Below the pieces are notes generated by a model. The model saw only the letters and a list, made by a program, of their open reading frames with translations. It had not been told where the DNA came from and made no database searches. From Neelides folsomi (lineage: Eukaryota; Arthropoda; Collembola; Neelipleona; Neelidae), in the NCBI GenBank assembly GCA_034687125.1, contig JAQGBZ010000454.1, positions 1 to 46,127 of the forward strand: a DNA stretch of 46,127 bases, read 5' to 3'. Each line of letters begins with the position of its first letter. Position 1 is the first letter of the stretch. The position numbers and the translations under genes are program-made. Positions 22,579-39,739 of this stretch are shown here, piece after piece.

Positions 22579-24940
22579 ATGTTACACATTTCATTTATAA
22601 TGAAAAAACAATATGTAATATTTTTTGTGTTGATATCAATATATTTATTATATTTTGTAAGCTTTTATCATGAATTTGATTTAACAAGCGATATAATTAC
22701 AAGTAGTTTGATAATAATTAACGAGACAGGCTGTAATTTTGTTCCAAATAAAACTATCAAGACCGCTAACGAAGGTATGAAAGTATATTTTTAGTATAAT
22801 GAATTTTATTATTGAACATTTAAAATTAATTGTAAGTTAATAATCCGATTTTTCTATCAAATAAAGTTACATGCGATTTTCCAAGATTGGATCCATTCGA
22901 TCAAAATATTTTAAAATACGCACCTAAACCAGCCAATACGAAGTTGACATGTCCAAATTTTGAAAAAATCATTTTTTCAATGAGTTTGAACGGAACGCTG
23001 ATTCAGGAAATCGATCCAGCAGAACTTGAATATTCAAATTGCTGCTATAAAGTTCTTACCAGAAAAAATGAAAATGATATAAAGTAACGTTGCTTATTAT
23101 AATTAATTTTATTGTAATTACTATTAAATATCATTTTCAAATTATTGATTATTATTGTAATTATTGTAATTTAAATAATGAAAACATTAAAGTGCCAAAT
23201 GAAAAATATAGTTTATTAATTTTTTCAGTTACTCAAATTGCACCAAGATTGACAATAAAGAGACAATAATTAACGATGAATACATTTCCGTTTACTGCGA
23301 AAAAAACAATACAGTTAAAAATGTGGACTATTTCTCAACTGTCAATCTTCAATCGTTTCGATCAAAAAATCCAAAAAAGAGCAATAAAACATTGGACGGC
23401 TCATATAATGTTCTAATATTAGGAATGGACTCGTTTTCGAATATGAATCTTCAAAGAACTTTAGCTGCAAGTTTTAAATATTTAAAAGAGAAACTTAATG
23501 CTTTTACATTTAATGGATTCACTAAAGTTGGTGAAGGTAAATTAATTAAATTCAAAATCTTATTAATCCATTTAATATAAATTAAAATATTTAGGATGTA
23601 AGTTGCATATTTTATAATAGGCACATTCCCGAACGTGATTCCAATGATTACTGGAAATCATTATGTGGATTTAAAGCAGATTTGCTTGCCAACTCTTCGC
23701 CAATCCTATTTTGACAATTGTTCATACATCTGGGATGATTTTTCAGAAAATAATTTTATAACATTTTACATTGAAGAAGATCCAGTTTTATCAGCTTTCA
23801 ATTTAATGAAAAAAGGATTTATAGATCAACCGACGGATTTTTACATTCGTCCCTTCACACTTGGAATGTATAGAAACGTGGTAAATTCAAAATTTTGTTT
23901 CGGACCGCGTTTGTCATTTGATTTCCTGCTGGATTATATCAAGAAAACTGCGTTTGCCTTCAAAGGTCAAAAGGAAGAAAAATATTTCCAATTAATATGG
24001 GAAAGCATTTTGACTCATCCGAATATGAACAACGCTTACTATGCGGATGAATCAGTTCTGGAAACTTTGGTTTGGCTGAATGACAATGGACATTTAAATG
24101 AAACTATTTTAATTGTGGTTTCTGATCATGGGATGAGATGGGGAGATATTCGAAAAACACGTCAAGGGAAGTTTGAAGAACGAATGCCCTTCCTTTCAAT
24201 TTCTTTCCCTCAGTCATTTTACCAAAAATACACATCTGCTTTAAAATATCTAAAGTTAAACGGCGAGCGTTTGATCACTCATTTTGATATTTATGCAACT
24301 TTGAAGGATTTAGCAAATATTGAGAACATTGAAAATGAAATGATTGAAAAAAGAATTGCTGATTTTAAAAGGAAACGAGATATCAGTCTTTTTCTTCCTA
24401 TCCCACTTGATAGGAATTGTGAAGAAGCGGGAATTCACAGCCATTGGTAAATAATTTAAAATAATTTCTTAATTACATTTTATTAAATATGTTCAATTTG
24501 TTCATACTTTCATATATCAATGTATGGTATTTTTGTAAAGGTGTGTATGCGATCCAATTGTACCAGTTCCTACTCATTGTCCAATTGCTGTAAAATCGGC
24601 TGAAACTCTTCTTCTGACTCTTAACAAATTATTGGCCAAATCTCGGCAATGTGAAGTACTGACTCTTGGAAGTATTTTGGAAGGAGTGGAAAAGTTTTCC
24701 TTCCCGATTTATGATGTTGATGGAGATACGAAGAAAGAAGAAATTGTGGAAATCCGCATAGGAATTTCAACTCTCCCAGGCCAATCTACATTTGAAGCTA
24801 CGATTCAATATAAAAATGGAACATTTTCAGTTATGGGAGGAAGTGAAGAAATAAGCAGAACAAATGTTTATGGAGATCAATCTTGGTGTGTTGATGACAA
24901 AGAGTTAAAAAAATTCTGTTATTGTAGAGTTCAACATTAG
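22579..24940 (+). CDS. DUF229 family, alkaline-phosphatase-fold type II membrane protein
   Basis: Exons 22579-22774, 22867-23083, 23229-23536, 23621-24446 and 24541-24940 keep frame and give 648 residues (641 if the second Met at 22600 is used). An N-terminal hydrophobic segment (YVIFFVLISIYLLYFVSFY) is a signal anchor. The DUF229 domain follows, with the alkaline phosphatase/sulfatase fold: LGMDSFS holds the metal-binding Asp (about 205) and the candidate Ser nucleophile, TFPNVIPMITGNHY follows, and VSDHGMRWGD (about 407-415) gives the second metal site. Substrates of this family, common in insects and nematodes, are not known to me. A C-terminal cysteine-rich region (HCPIAVKSAETLLL to FCYCRVQH) is shared with the adjacent pseudogene. 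The residues expected for metal binding appear present, so the enzyme may be active, probably facing the Golgi lumen or the outside. Confidence 0.8.
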
Positions 24941-25764
24941 ATATTGTCGAAGTCGCTTTCTTGTTTTAAATCTTTAAATTAAGTATTAAGTAATCACTAA
25001 TAGTCATAGTCAATATTTAAATAATGGTTTAATATTAATATAATATTAATAGTCAACTTTTTTACTTGGAATTTAATAAAATAAAATGAGAATAACTTTT
25101 AACTTGAATGCATCTTTTCATAATCCGGTATATTAAATTTTAATTTAATTAATTGGGAAGTTTATAATTATGTATGTACATAATATATTATTAACATGTA
25201 ATTTACTTATTAATATTAGGTATTATTCTTTCTTTCTTCAATTAGTAAGAAACTAATTAATTTGAGAAACCCAAAGTAGAATGATAATTTATTTTCACCA
25301 ATAGTCTGAAGGCGGGTTGCGTTTAAAAATGACAGTGTCAAATGAAATTGATTAACGATAATCAAAATTACTTTTTCACGCTTGGATGTCAATTTGCTTT
25401 TATGATGCCTGTACGTGATTGTAATTTATATCCGCAACTAATTGTAGCTATATCTTTTCTTTTAATTTTAACCTTCAATGCCATTTCTACGACTCTACGA
25501 GCTATTGTTTATTTAAGCGGTTAGAGCACCTTAATTGTAATCGACGCGACACGTTGTGTTAAATGAAGACACGCATCAATTCCAAACCCAAAGTTTTCTC
25601 ACCTTTCTTTGATAACTTTAATCTTGACAGTCATGTAAGTAATATTCTCAATTCCTAACCTATGCCCATTACTTTTAGACAAAATTCCCATTTGGAAAAA
25701 AACTTTTTAACATTACAACTTAAATTAGTCTTATTTGCATTTATAATTCAGATGTCTCGTCCAT
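24941..25764. other. Intergenic, no gene seen
   Basis: A 60-codon hydrophobic open frame near 25342 has no promoter, splice or family support and is not called. Confidence 0.4.
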
Positions 25765-25772
25765 ATAAAAGA
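25765..25772 (+). promoter_or_regulatory. TATA box of the coiled-coil gene
   Basis: TATAAAAG lies 81 bases upstream of the ATG at 25846. Confidence 0.5.
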
Positions 25773-25845
25773 GATGTAAAAGTCTGAATAACCAAACCTT
25801 TCTCTCTTGTAAATCCAATAATTGAACTTACAATTAAATTCAAAA

Positions 25846-26584
25846 ATGGCTTTTCACCACAATCATCCCATGAGCTACGAAGTCTCGGAAATCCGATCTT
25901 TAATTACGCACGAAAAAACAATTGCTTCCATTGTGGAGGCCGAAATGTATTCAATCAGAGCAGACGTGAGAGAACTTAAAAAGAAGGGAGAAAAGGCTAA
26001 GACCATTAAAGAGATTGAAGATTTCAAAGAAAGTAAGCTCAAATATGCAATTTAAGGATTAAACCATTTAACCATTTAAGTTAAATAACACTAAGTTTTA
26101 GCTAATGATCCATCGTATATCAACTATAGCTTGCGATGTTGCGATTAAATTCTAATTAAAGTTATTTAATTAATCATTTATTTAAAGGTCTTACGAAGCT
26201 ACAGAGACGAATCAGATTGGAAAATGATCGTGTTGCAAAGTATAGGCCAAGCCATCGGGTTTCATCTTTACTTTCACAACTTCGGTCCCATGACGATAGT
26301 TCAATGGTCTTCTCTCTAGAAGAGGAAATTTATTCTCTTGAGCACAGATACAGTGTAAGTAGATAGATTTAAATTAAATGATTTCCAGATATAATTATTT
26401 GTAAATACAAATACTAAACTTACATTTAGTTAGAATACTATATATACAAGGTATATTAACAAATGTTTAATTAATAATAGAAATAATAATAATTGTAAAT
26501 TAACAAAATATATCACAGGCTTTCAAAAATGAACTGCTCAACATTCAAGAGCAGCTTGGGCTTCTTATTTCAACATTGAAGTAA
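25846..26584 (+). CDS. Small charged coiled-coil-like protein, unrecognised
   Basis: Exons 25846-26032, 26188-26354 and 26519-26584 keep frame (phases 1 and 0) and give 139 residues. The ATG sits in a good context after a TATA box. The protein has no signal peptide or membrane span and is dominated by charged helix-forming residues: EIRSLITHEKTIASIVEAEM, then Lys/Glu-rich repeats, then EEEIYSLEHRYS, and a C-terminal LLNIQEQLGLLISTLK with heptad-like leucines. It is probably a coiled-coil cytoplasmic or nuclear protein. I do not recognise the family. Confidence 0.55.
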
Positions 26585-27055
26585 ACAATGAAGCAAAAAT
26601 AATATAATCCAAGCCGGAGAATTTCCAATTATACTTAAAATCTTAAGTACCATTAATTTAGAACAAAATAAATCTTTCTAATAATACATAATTGTAATAA
26701 GAAAATGGTAAGTTCAAATGTAATAGTAATACATATAAAAGTTTAATTCAATTTAACAATAAAATATTATAATTAATTTGAAAACCAACTTCCAATACAA
26801 TAATGATTTTTTTTATATTTTCATAAATTGCGTAGATTTAATGTTAATAATCATAATTTTGTGCAATAATTTTATATTTTATCTAAAATTTAATGTTTCA
26901 ATAAAAGCGAATTGAACAAATACTTATATGCTATAGTCAAGAAATTTTTTTATTGTTTATTAGAATAATGTGTTAGGGAAAGCCTTAATTTGATTTATAT
27001 TGAAATTTGATTACAAAGGTAATTTTCACTTGTTGGAATATTTATAAATGGACAT
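26585..27055. other. Intergenic between convergent genes
   Basis: AT-rich 3' flanks of two convergent genes. Nothing else is seen. Confidence 0.4.
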
Positions 27056-29111
27056 TTATTTCGATTTCTTTCTCTCATTAGCATTAGGTACATTTTTATT
27101 GACATTTCCAAAAATGCCATTAACAATTATTTCTCTAAATAAGAAAAACATGGAGAGCAATGAAAATAGAATTGAGAAATTTTTCATGAATCCGTTTGTT
27201 ACGAAGACGCTGGACATGAAAATAATAAATCCACATCTAACAAATTCTGTGATGAATCCAATTTTTCGACCTTCCATTATCATTCCAATACTTGTCAAGG
27301 TATATAAAATGTAAACGAGAGATACAACAACCGTTTCTTGGTTTAAGCTCTGAAAGATATGATACAAGAATATATTTTATTTATGGTAATGCTATTTTAT
27401 TTATTTTATAATATTAAAAATGTTTTATGTACACAATAAATATTTATCAAAATTTTTCAACTTACGAGATAGTTTTTAGAAAAATAGTCAAATCCTGCAA
27501 TAATTACAAGAAAATGAATAGCGACATAAACATTTCTGTATTGGTTAATTTTCACATCAAACTTCTGCCTGATTGGATACTGTCAATATTACAAAAAAGT
27601 ATTATGTTATATTTTACTGTTTAATATAATATCGGTTTAAAATAAAACATTAATGGGGATTGAATAATTTTATCAAAATCTTACAACAGGACAATCATTG
27701 GGGTCTCCAAGCCTCGGTTTTCCAGGTGTCCAACCTGGTCCTTTAAAAATAACTGACAATTTTTCATCACCATTCTTAATTTCAGTCACACGATTAAAGA
27801 TTTTAGGAAAATAGAAAAACTGTAATTGTTAAAATGTTTATTAATAAAAATATTAATTTGAATATTTTGAATATTTTTTATTTATTTCCCTATTTCATTA
27901 TTTTATATACTCGTATTATAATTTTACTTGAAGCCAAAATGGATTGAAAGAATTGACATCTTCAACAAGCCCATAAATTATCTTTTCGTCTTTCTTTTCA
28001 GCAGCAAACGTTCCAAACATTCTATCCCAGATTATTAAAACTCCCGCGTAATTTTTATCCAAGCAATAACGATTGCTGCCTAAAGTAATTAAGTAATTAT
28101 CATATTAACTATATAATATATTAATTAATTAATTAATCTGACCATGATGAATTCTATGATGTTTCGGCGTATTGAGAATAAATTCAAGAGGTCCCAAATC
28201 CTCAATTACTTCTGTGTGAATCCAAAACTGGTAAAGAAGATTAAACTGGTGATGAATCAAATACATTGAAGGTGGGACGAAGAAAGCCATTGGAAGATAA
28301 AAAATCCATGCGATCCATCCTTGAAACGCCGATTGTCTCACTGCGGTTGTTAAATTGTAATCTTCAGAGCTGTGATGAACTTGATGATGAGCCCAGAAAA
28401 AATTGATTTCTGTTAAAATTCAGAAAATTAATTTTTGCACGACAGCAAATGCCTATTAAAATATCATTATATAAATATATAGGTAATAATAATAATAATA
28501 TAGGTAATTGATCTTATAATTCTTTTACCATGACTAGCTCGATGAAACCAATAATAAAAGAAATCCACCAAAATAGCTGCCAAATACCAAGTAGAAGGAG
28601 AATCCCATGGAAGATCATAAATTCTCCAATTGTTGTAAATTTGTACATAAACGTATCCTTCAACTCCACGTACACAAATTCTGTTAATAATTTACAAAAA
28701 TTGTGTAAATATATGAATATATCTGACACTATTTGTATTTCATTACTACATATTATATTACATTTTAATTTTCAAAATATTTATATTTGTTATTAATTAT
28801 ATATATTCAGTATAATTATTTACTTTACACATTCCCAATATATTCCAAGTGAAAGAGAAGTTATTCCATCATTAAGTCGAGTTGGGGATTTATTCCTTAG
28901 TTTTTGTAAGATGAATTCAAGAATCATGAATGTCACAAAATAAGGAATGGCCTGTTCAAAACAAAGAGGATTTTAAGTTTTATTTTAAAATTAATTGAAT
29001 GTAAACCTGAATGAAGTAATTGGGTTCTGGCAATTCTTCGACTGTTTTGAAAGAAGTTTCATTTTGATTTATGATGTAAAAGAACCTTCCAAGTCCTTTT
29101 GCAATTTCCAT
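27056..29111 (-). CDS. AGMO: Alkylglycerol monooxygenase (fatty acid hydroxylase superfamily)
   Basis: Eight minus-strand exons, 29111-29007, 28951-28824, 28680-28529, 28409-28143, 28079-27928, 27819-27685, 27579-27466 and 27349-27056, all join in frame to give 448 residues, about the length of vertebrate AGMO (TMEM195). The enzyme uses tetrahydrobiopterin and di-iron to cleave the ether bond of alkylglycerols in the ER membrane. The histidine clusters that hold the iron are complete: HRASH (124-128), HHQVHH (136-141) and HHRIHH (212-217). Other family blocks are WDSPSTWYLAAILVDFFYYW, QFNLLYQFWIHTEV, YCLDKNYAGVLIIWDRMFGTF and FKGPGWTPGKPRLG. Several hydrophobic segments fit a multi-span membrane protein. 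No breaks are seen. Confidence 0.92.
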
Positions 29112-29661
29112 CTTGACTTCCGCCTCCTAATATTTATAACTACTACGTAGCGTTACTTACTACTATGTAATATTGTAAACTCAGTTTTTTGTATTCGTTT
29201 TACTTTCTTTTAAAATTTTAAATAATGTAGTTCTTTTGAACTCAATTTTAAGTACATACTCGATAAGTCAATCGATGTTTGCTCAAACTTGCGTAAAACC
29301 GATAAAGGAAGAAGATAAAAAACTATTTTAGTGCTAATCACAATGGTAAGAGACATTACTTTATATCTACAAATGCATAGGTAATATTAATACTAGGTAT
29401 GTAAATTAATTGTTAATAGCCGTTTATACTATATGTCATTTGAAACAGTTAAGATAAGGCAATATAACCATCAATTATCAAAATAATTCAAAACATTTAT
29501 TAGGCAATATTTTTTTCTTCGTATGTCGTTTCATTAGACGAGTTTTTTCTCTTCTTAAATTTACAGTTTAAGTTCCTTTGAGTATTTGAGATATTAATAT
29601 TATTGGGTTATTCACCAAGTAATTATCGATTAAGATCAAATAAGTCAAAGTTTTACATTAA
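29112..29661. other. AGMO upstream region, no other gene seen
   Basis: Spacer containing the presumed AGMO promoter on the minus strand. No clear TATA box near the start. Confidence 0.35.
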
Positions 29662-29880
29662 TTAAAATATCGTTTGTCTGAATATATTCCTACAGATGTT
29701 TCTTGAGAACATTGAAGATGCTGAGAGAACGGCCGAGTCGATGGAACTCATCACAGCCGCCGAAATTGCTCCAAGTCCAAATAAAGGAACAATCCCAGGA
29801 GTTAAATATTTCATTACGAGAGGTAAAACCATCTTTTCTTCTCCTGTTGCCAATGGGCTTTCACGCAGTTTCATTCCAAT
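29662..29880 (-). pseudogene. Isolated exon of a high-affinity choline transporter (CHT1/SLC5A7 type)
   Basis: A single exon preceded by a plausible acceptor (AG at 29881-29882 on the minus strand) encodes [38 protein letters not shown] and [13 protein letters not shown], a near-diagnostic stretch of the sodium-coupled choline transporter (SSS family), which loads choline into cholinergic nerve endings. The frame ends in TAA right after the exon's normal end, with no GT donor before it. I find no other transporter exons for at least a kilobase on either side. The stretch before VLPLV does not match the family well. It is most likely a duplicated fragment of the real gene; it has been conserved well enough to suggest recent origin. 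Confidence 0.7.
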
Positions 29881-30241
29881 CTGTAAAAAAAGTGATTTGA
29901 CTCAACGTCTCTCAAAAACACTCACAATTCTCCCAAAACATAAAGTCATATATTTATACTAATACTAATCGAAATTGGATGTAAAAGCTATTGTATAATA
30001 TATTATTCATATATCCAATATATCTGCAATCAACTACATGTAGATTATATATAAAAATATATAACTTTTTACGTTACATACATTACTTCTACTTTATAAG
30101 GTAAGGTTGATATAACGTTGAAGAAAATATAGGTAATATTAAGTTTTATAAAAAGTTGTATCAAATGCATTAAAAGATATTGAAGTTAATAGAACGAATA
30201 AAAAAAGATCTCAATATATTTTGAACTGGAAAGGTCTTTAT
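29881..30241. other. Intergenic, no gene seen
   Basis: AT-rich spacer with no supported feature. Confidence 0.35.
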
Positions 30242-30462
30242 TTATTCTCTTGCTTCCGAATTGATCGGGATTATCATCAAAATCTCATTTCCACTTAGAA
30301 AGCCACTCGAACATTCTACAAGATGTTGCTCGATCCAAGTTTCAAGATGATCTTTGTTTTTCATTGTTGAATCGATACATAAAATTTCCTATATTCAAAA
30401 TAAAGTTTTTTAATTAGTTAAAAATATATTTAAAATTTAATTAAATTTCCATTTACAGCCAT
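30242..30462 (-). CDS. Possible two-exon 50-residue protein
   Basis: On the minus strand ATG GCT (30462-30457) is followed by a GTAAAT donor. An acceptor at 30389-30390 opens an exon (30388-30242) that continues in phase 0 to TAA. The product would read MAEILCIDSTMKNKDH and continue with WIEQHLVEC and NEILMIIPINSEARE. The amino-acid composition is protein-like and the surrounding sequence is not. It could instead be the last exon of a longer gene starting further upstream. I do not recognise it. Confidence 0.3.
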
Positions 30463-32725
30463 TGTTTATTTTATTAGAAAGTAATTAGACAGACAAAAAT
30501 TACCAAAAAAAATAATTAAATTATCTTATTATTATAATATCAAAATCTATAAAATTATTATTATTCTTTATACAATATCAGTATCTTTCCACTTTAAAAT
30601 TATACATATTGGACAAATGAATAAACTTTAATATAATAGTAATAGTTAATATACCTACTTTAATTACCTGGTCGATCAGGTGAGTAGATGAGAAATAAGC
30701 TTAAATCGAGTAGAATCAATGGAATCTTATTTTTAGGGCATGTTTTTAGTTTAAATATTAGCTTAATTGACAAGTTAAATGCGTACTTTTAATTCCTCAT
30801 ATTCTGATTTTTCAGATGCTCTAAAGTATTTTAAATGTAAGATGCCAAACCCTCGTTTATTAGCGGAATATTATCTATGGTAAATGATTTTATCATAATA
30901 CCCTAAGTTTGTATTTACCATTGCTTTAATCATACATTTTTATTCGTGTATTTAGTTTAAACTCAAATACATTTTAAATATTAGTTTAATAGTTTTATTC
31001 AATATACATATAACAAAAAAAATTCCATTTTATATAGTGTAAAGCTCCAAAATTTATGGTAGGCCTGTGCCTACTGTGCCTAATGGCAGGACCGCCACTG
31101 ATAATTGTATTGTAATATTAAAATTATTTTAATATATATTTTATATTTGTGGTGTCTATTTAAATCCTTTTTAGGTCCTAGATTTCCTTTTCATCTATGA
31201 GCCAAAATTATTGTTTCTTTTATAATATGATTTTCAATGATGAATAAAACCTAATTCAATTCAATTCAAGCATTTTTATTTTTACGATTTATCGAATCTG
31301 GCAGTTGGAACTGTAGTAAAAAGTAATTTGTTAAAATAGGCAAAAAAGGTTTTTAACAAAAGATATTCTCGATTTGAAATTAGCTAAGGTTAAGGGACCT
31401 TAAGGGAGAATTGCATTAAAGGCTTTTTAAAGCCAATGGAATTTAATGTTCAATTACTTCAATATAATTTACTCACACGTCCAAGTATCTTTTCATCATT
31501 ATTTTGCTATGCAATATGCACTAAACGCATTATTAATTATTCCTTAATTAATAAAATATTATAATTGTAAGGTATGCCTATTAGTAATTTGTATAGTGTA
31601 ATAGAGGATATAGCGCCTCATAATAACTACATTGGTATTTGATCAGTTTTTTTTTTAGTAAAATGCTTACCTTGCATCCTTTCTTATAAAGTTATAAATA
31701 TATATTGGTTATAAAATAATATGTAATAAATTATAATAATGTGTTTTTATTCAAGCAATATTCATATAAAATACAAGTTAGGATTTAGATAGATATCAAG
31801 ATACAAGTTAGATAAATTAAATCAAAGAGGTATAGAATAATTGAATGAAAAGGATTAACATACCGTATTATATCAAGTGCGTAATTACATGTTATCCTAA
31901 TGATAAAAATATGTACTAAGTAGTTATTTAGAGTGATTATTAAAAAGAGTATATAAACTTATAAACTAAATTTTATATGTAAGTAGTCCATTTTTGAGAG
32001 AATTGATTGTAAATCATTATTAAAACTCTATATATCTAAATTATATTGATTTGGGATTTGAATGTTTGAACATATTCCATAGGTTTGGACTTTGAACCTT
32101 GATATTTACAAGATTTTTCTCCAAATTTATTTCTTGGAGTGAATATATATATAAATATATATATCTTGTTTCACGGTGATGAGCATTTTAATTTGTAGTA
32201 AAGTAGGTAATCTTTGAAAAACGGAGTAAAGTAATTGGATTAATAACTTATACATTACATTGAGGATTGATTTTATATAATAATTTTTGATTTTAAGTCA
32301 ACATAGTTTTTTTCTTATTTGATCGGAGATAGGATCAAAGTTTTTAACATTTAATATGAGACGAGCGAAACGAGCTTCTAGAAAGAGGGAAAAAAATCAG
32401 CCGTCAGCCAACAGGAGAAATTCAACAATGGAAATTAACACGCAAACGCATTTAATTTGTTAATTAACTTCTTAACTATGATTCGGAGCAGCCTGAAACT
32501 TATAGGCTATATTACCTAAACGGTTAGCTAGGTAAAATAATATTTATAACCTCTTAAATACCTTACATGATATGTCGATTATTTTAGATTTATTTATAAA
32601 TTACAATAATTTATTGGTTCGTCATTGTATCATTTACCTAATTAATTTATTTGGCGATATGTCGAAATCACGATACAAAAGTGTTACGATAAATTAAATC
32701 CTTATATTTAATTTCGAAAATCCAT
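30463..32725. other. Long gene-poor spacer with one hAT-like end
   Basis: About 2.2 kb without a supportable gene. The only structured item is the CAGTGGCG terminus at 31058-31100, listed separately. Confidence 0.4.
31058..31100 (-). mobile_element. Solitary hAT-like terminus
   Basis: Read on the minus strand from 31100, the sequence starts CAGTGGCGGTCCTGCCATTA and continues as a GC-rich tract to about 31058, in very AT-rich surroundings. CAGTGGCG starts are common at hAT element ends. I could not find the partner end or a target duplication, so it may be a decayed remnant. Confidence 0.4.
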
Positions 32726-33250
32726 TCAATTGACTTTTGTGGAAAATCCTTTGTTGCATTGGGAAACTTGACGGCTCATGTGAGGATTCACACAGAGAAA
32801 AACCATACAAATGCAATATTTGCTCAAGAACATTTTCTCAGGGAAGTACATTGACAAATCACATCAACAAACATTTAGGAGTCAGACCACACAAGTGCAC
32901 AAAATGCAAAAAGGAATACGTGAGAAAAAGTGATTTGGATCGTCATATGATCTCTCATATACCAATAGAGGATAGGCCATTTAAATGTACAATGTGTGAT
33001 AGATGAAAAAAAGAATTTTGATAGGCATGTAAAAAGAATTCACAAATTGGACAAACCATTCAAATGTGAAATGCGTGGCAATTCATTTTCACAAAATGTC
33101 GGACTTAGGAGACATAAAAATAATTTCCATTTACAATAAGGTAAAACCATTTTATCCATTAATGGTCAAAAACTTGTACTACCAGAGAAATTTTCCAAAC
33201 CACAAAACCACTCTTTTCACCATGTTCAATGTCCAAGAAAATATTTAAAT
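32726..33250 (+). pseudogene. Decayed C2H2 zinc-finger gene
   Basis: Intronless C2H2 fingers are readable in pieces: FCGKSFVALGNLTAHVRIHT, then after a frameshift at the linker EKPYKCNICSRTFSQGS, CTKCKKEYVRKSDLDRHMISH and FKCTMCDR, where a TGA stops it at 33003-33005. Further finger remnants (FDRHVKRIHKLDKPFKCEM, VGLRRHKNNFH) continue in another frame. At least two frameshifts and a stop mean no full protein can be made. A related remnant lies at 39740-40580. The parent would have been a poly-zinc-finger transcription factor. Confidence 0.75.
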
Positions 33251-33463
33251 ATGATAAGATTTATAAGGCTTGGGATTTTCATTTAATTGAAACTTCAAAA
33301 TATTAAACAACACGATAAGTATTTTACCCAAATGTAAATTTTATATAACAGTATATTATCTATTGTATGTAATATGTATATGGTTTATAGTAAAATTAAC
33401 AATATTATTGATTATAAATATTAAATGTGGATTTTTGAAATTTGTAATGAATGATGCGTTGCT

Positions 33464-38317
<4,854 letters not shown>

Positions 38318-39739
38318 TGGAATTTTTTCTTAATTGTCCTTATTTTATAAAATTAATACCATATTGAAAAATTAAACAAATATCTTTTATCTTAAAAGTT
38401 AAAAAGATAATGAAAATATAAATAGTCATACCTTAATGAAGATTATAATGCAAAAATCAATTAACCAGTACTTAAATTGTCGATCCTAATTTCTTTTATT
38501 TTGTTTATTCTTTTTATTTTGTAAAGACAAGAATAAATAGGATTTGAAATAATAAAATTAAATGATTTCAATTGAAATATATGAAAAATAAGTCATAATT
38601 TTCAAATAATTTTATTAAATTTTCCTTGTCCAATTATCTACCATATAAGCTTATTGATATCATAAAATGTATGCCTTACATTGGAAGTACTATATATTAA
38701 TTATTATTGCTACGCTTTTGTGAAACATAAATCTTGGCGGTTTTTTTAAGATAAGCACAAATTAATTAATCTGAAACTTTTGTTGTGGTTTGTATTTAAA
38801 GAGTAAAAATGTATGGTTGGTTTAATCATATTTTATGTCTCATTACTCATTATTGTCATTATTATTATCAAACTGATTTTTTTCTTCCATTATATTTACT
38901 TTTATCAGTACATTCCATGTAGAGTATTATATATCATTGCACTGCACTTCTGTGAGCTTACAGAAGAAATTTCTCTTTTCAAATTATATATACAATACCT
39001 TAGGTTGATAATCCATTTTTCTTTTCCAAGAAATTGCTTTATATTTATTTGGTTCTCTGATTTGGCCGTGCCTTTAAATATAAATTGAACCTGAGACCCA
39101 ACGCCCAAGGCGAGGTCAATGGTTATTTCTGAAGTTATTTTTAGATTAGGCAGATATCCGCTAATGCTTTATCTTTAAGGTAAATGAAAAAACCCCAAAG
39201 AGCTAAACATTCCTGAAGGTGATTTATTCATTAAATGTAAGGTATGAAATAATTCTAAATTGATAATATCATAATAAAATTAGCTTAAAATATATTCAAT
39301 TTTAAAATTAATCTCGTAATTAAATGACATCCATTTGGTCAATTCAAAATTGGTAAATAAATGTAAATAATTATCTTTCTATAGGATACGTTCAATTGAA
39401 TCCTGTGGTGGAGAAATTTAATAAGTGATTGACATTCCATTAACATCCAAAATAGATATTTCCTAAATACCAGACAAATGTAATTAACCACTTTAAAGAA
39501 AATTTTCAAAATATAAATGTGACAGTGAAGTGGTTTTATTTCTCTAAAATGAAATTTACTAATTACAAAATAATTAACTTAAAGTTAGATAATAATAATA
39601 TGGAGTAACAATATATTTTTTAAATTGTATGAATATAAGGAATCGTTAAAAATTATTTTGTGGATAAAATTTAAAATTATAAGAAATTATTTTCGAACAA
39701 TTAAACGAATTTAATTCTTACGACTTCTTATACAAAATG
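38318..39739. other. Receptor-kinase upstream region, no other gene seen
   Basis: Holds the presumed promoter of the minus-strand receptor kinase. A hydrophobic open frame at 38813-39088 is low-complexity and lacks any support. Confidence 0.35.

Noticed and set aside
25342..25524. 60-codon hydrophobic open frame on +
   Set aside because: No promoter or splice partner and no family likeness; it overlaps nothing conserved.
38813..39088. 91-codon hydrophobic open frame on +
   Set aside because: Low-complexity Ile/Phe-rich product of AT-rich DNA without supporting signals.
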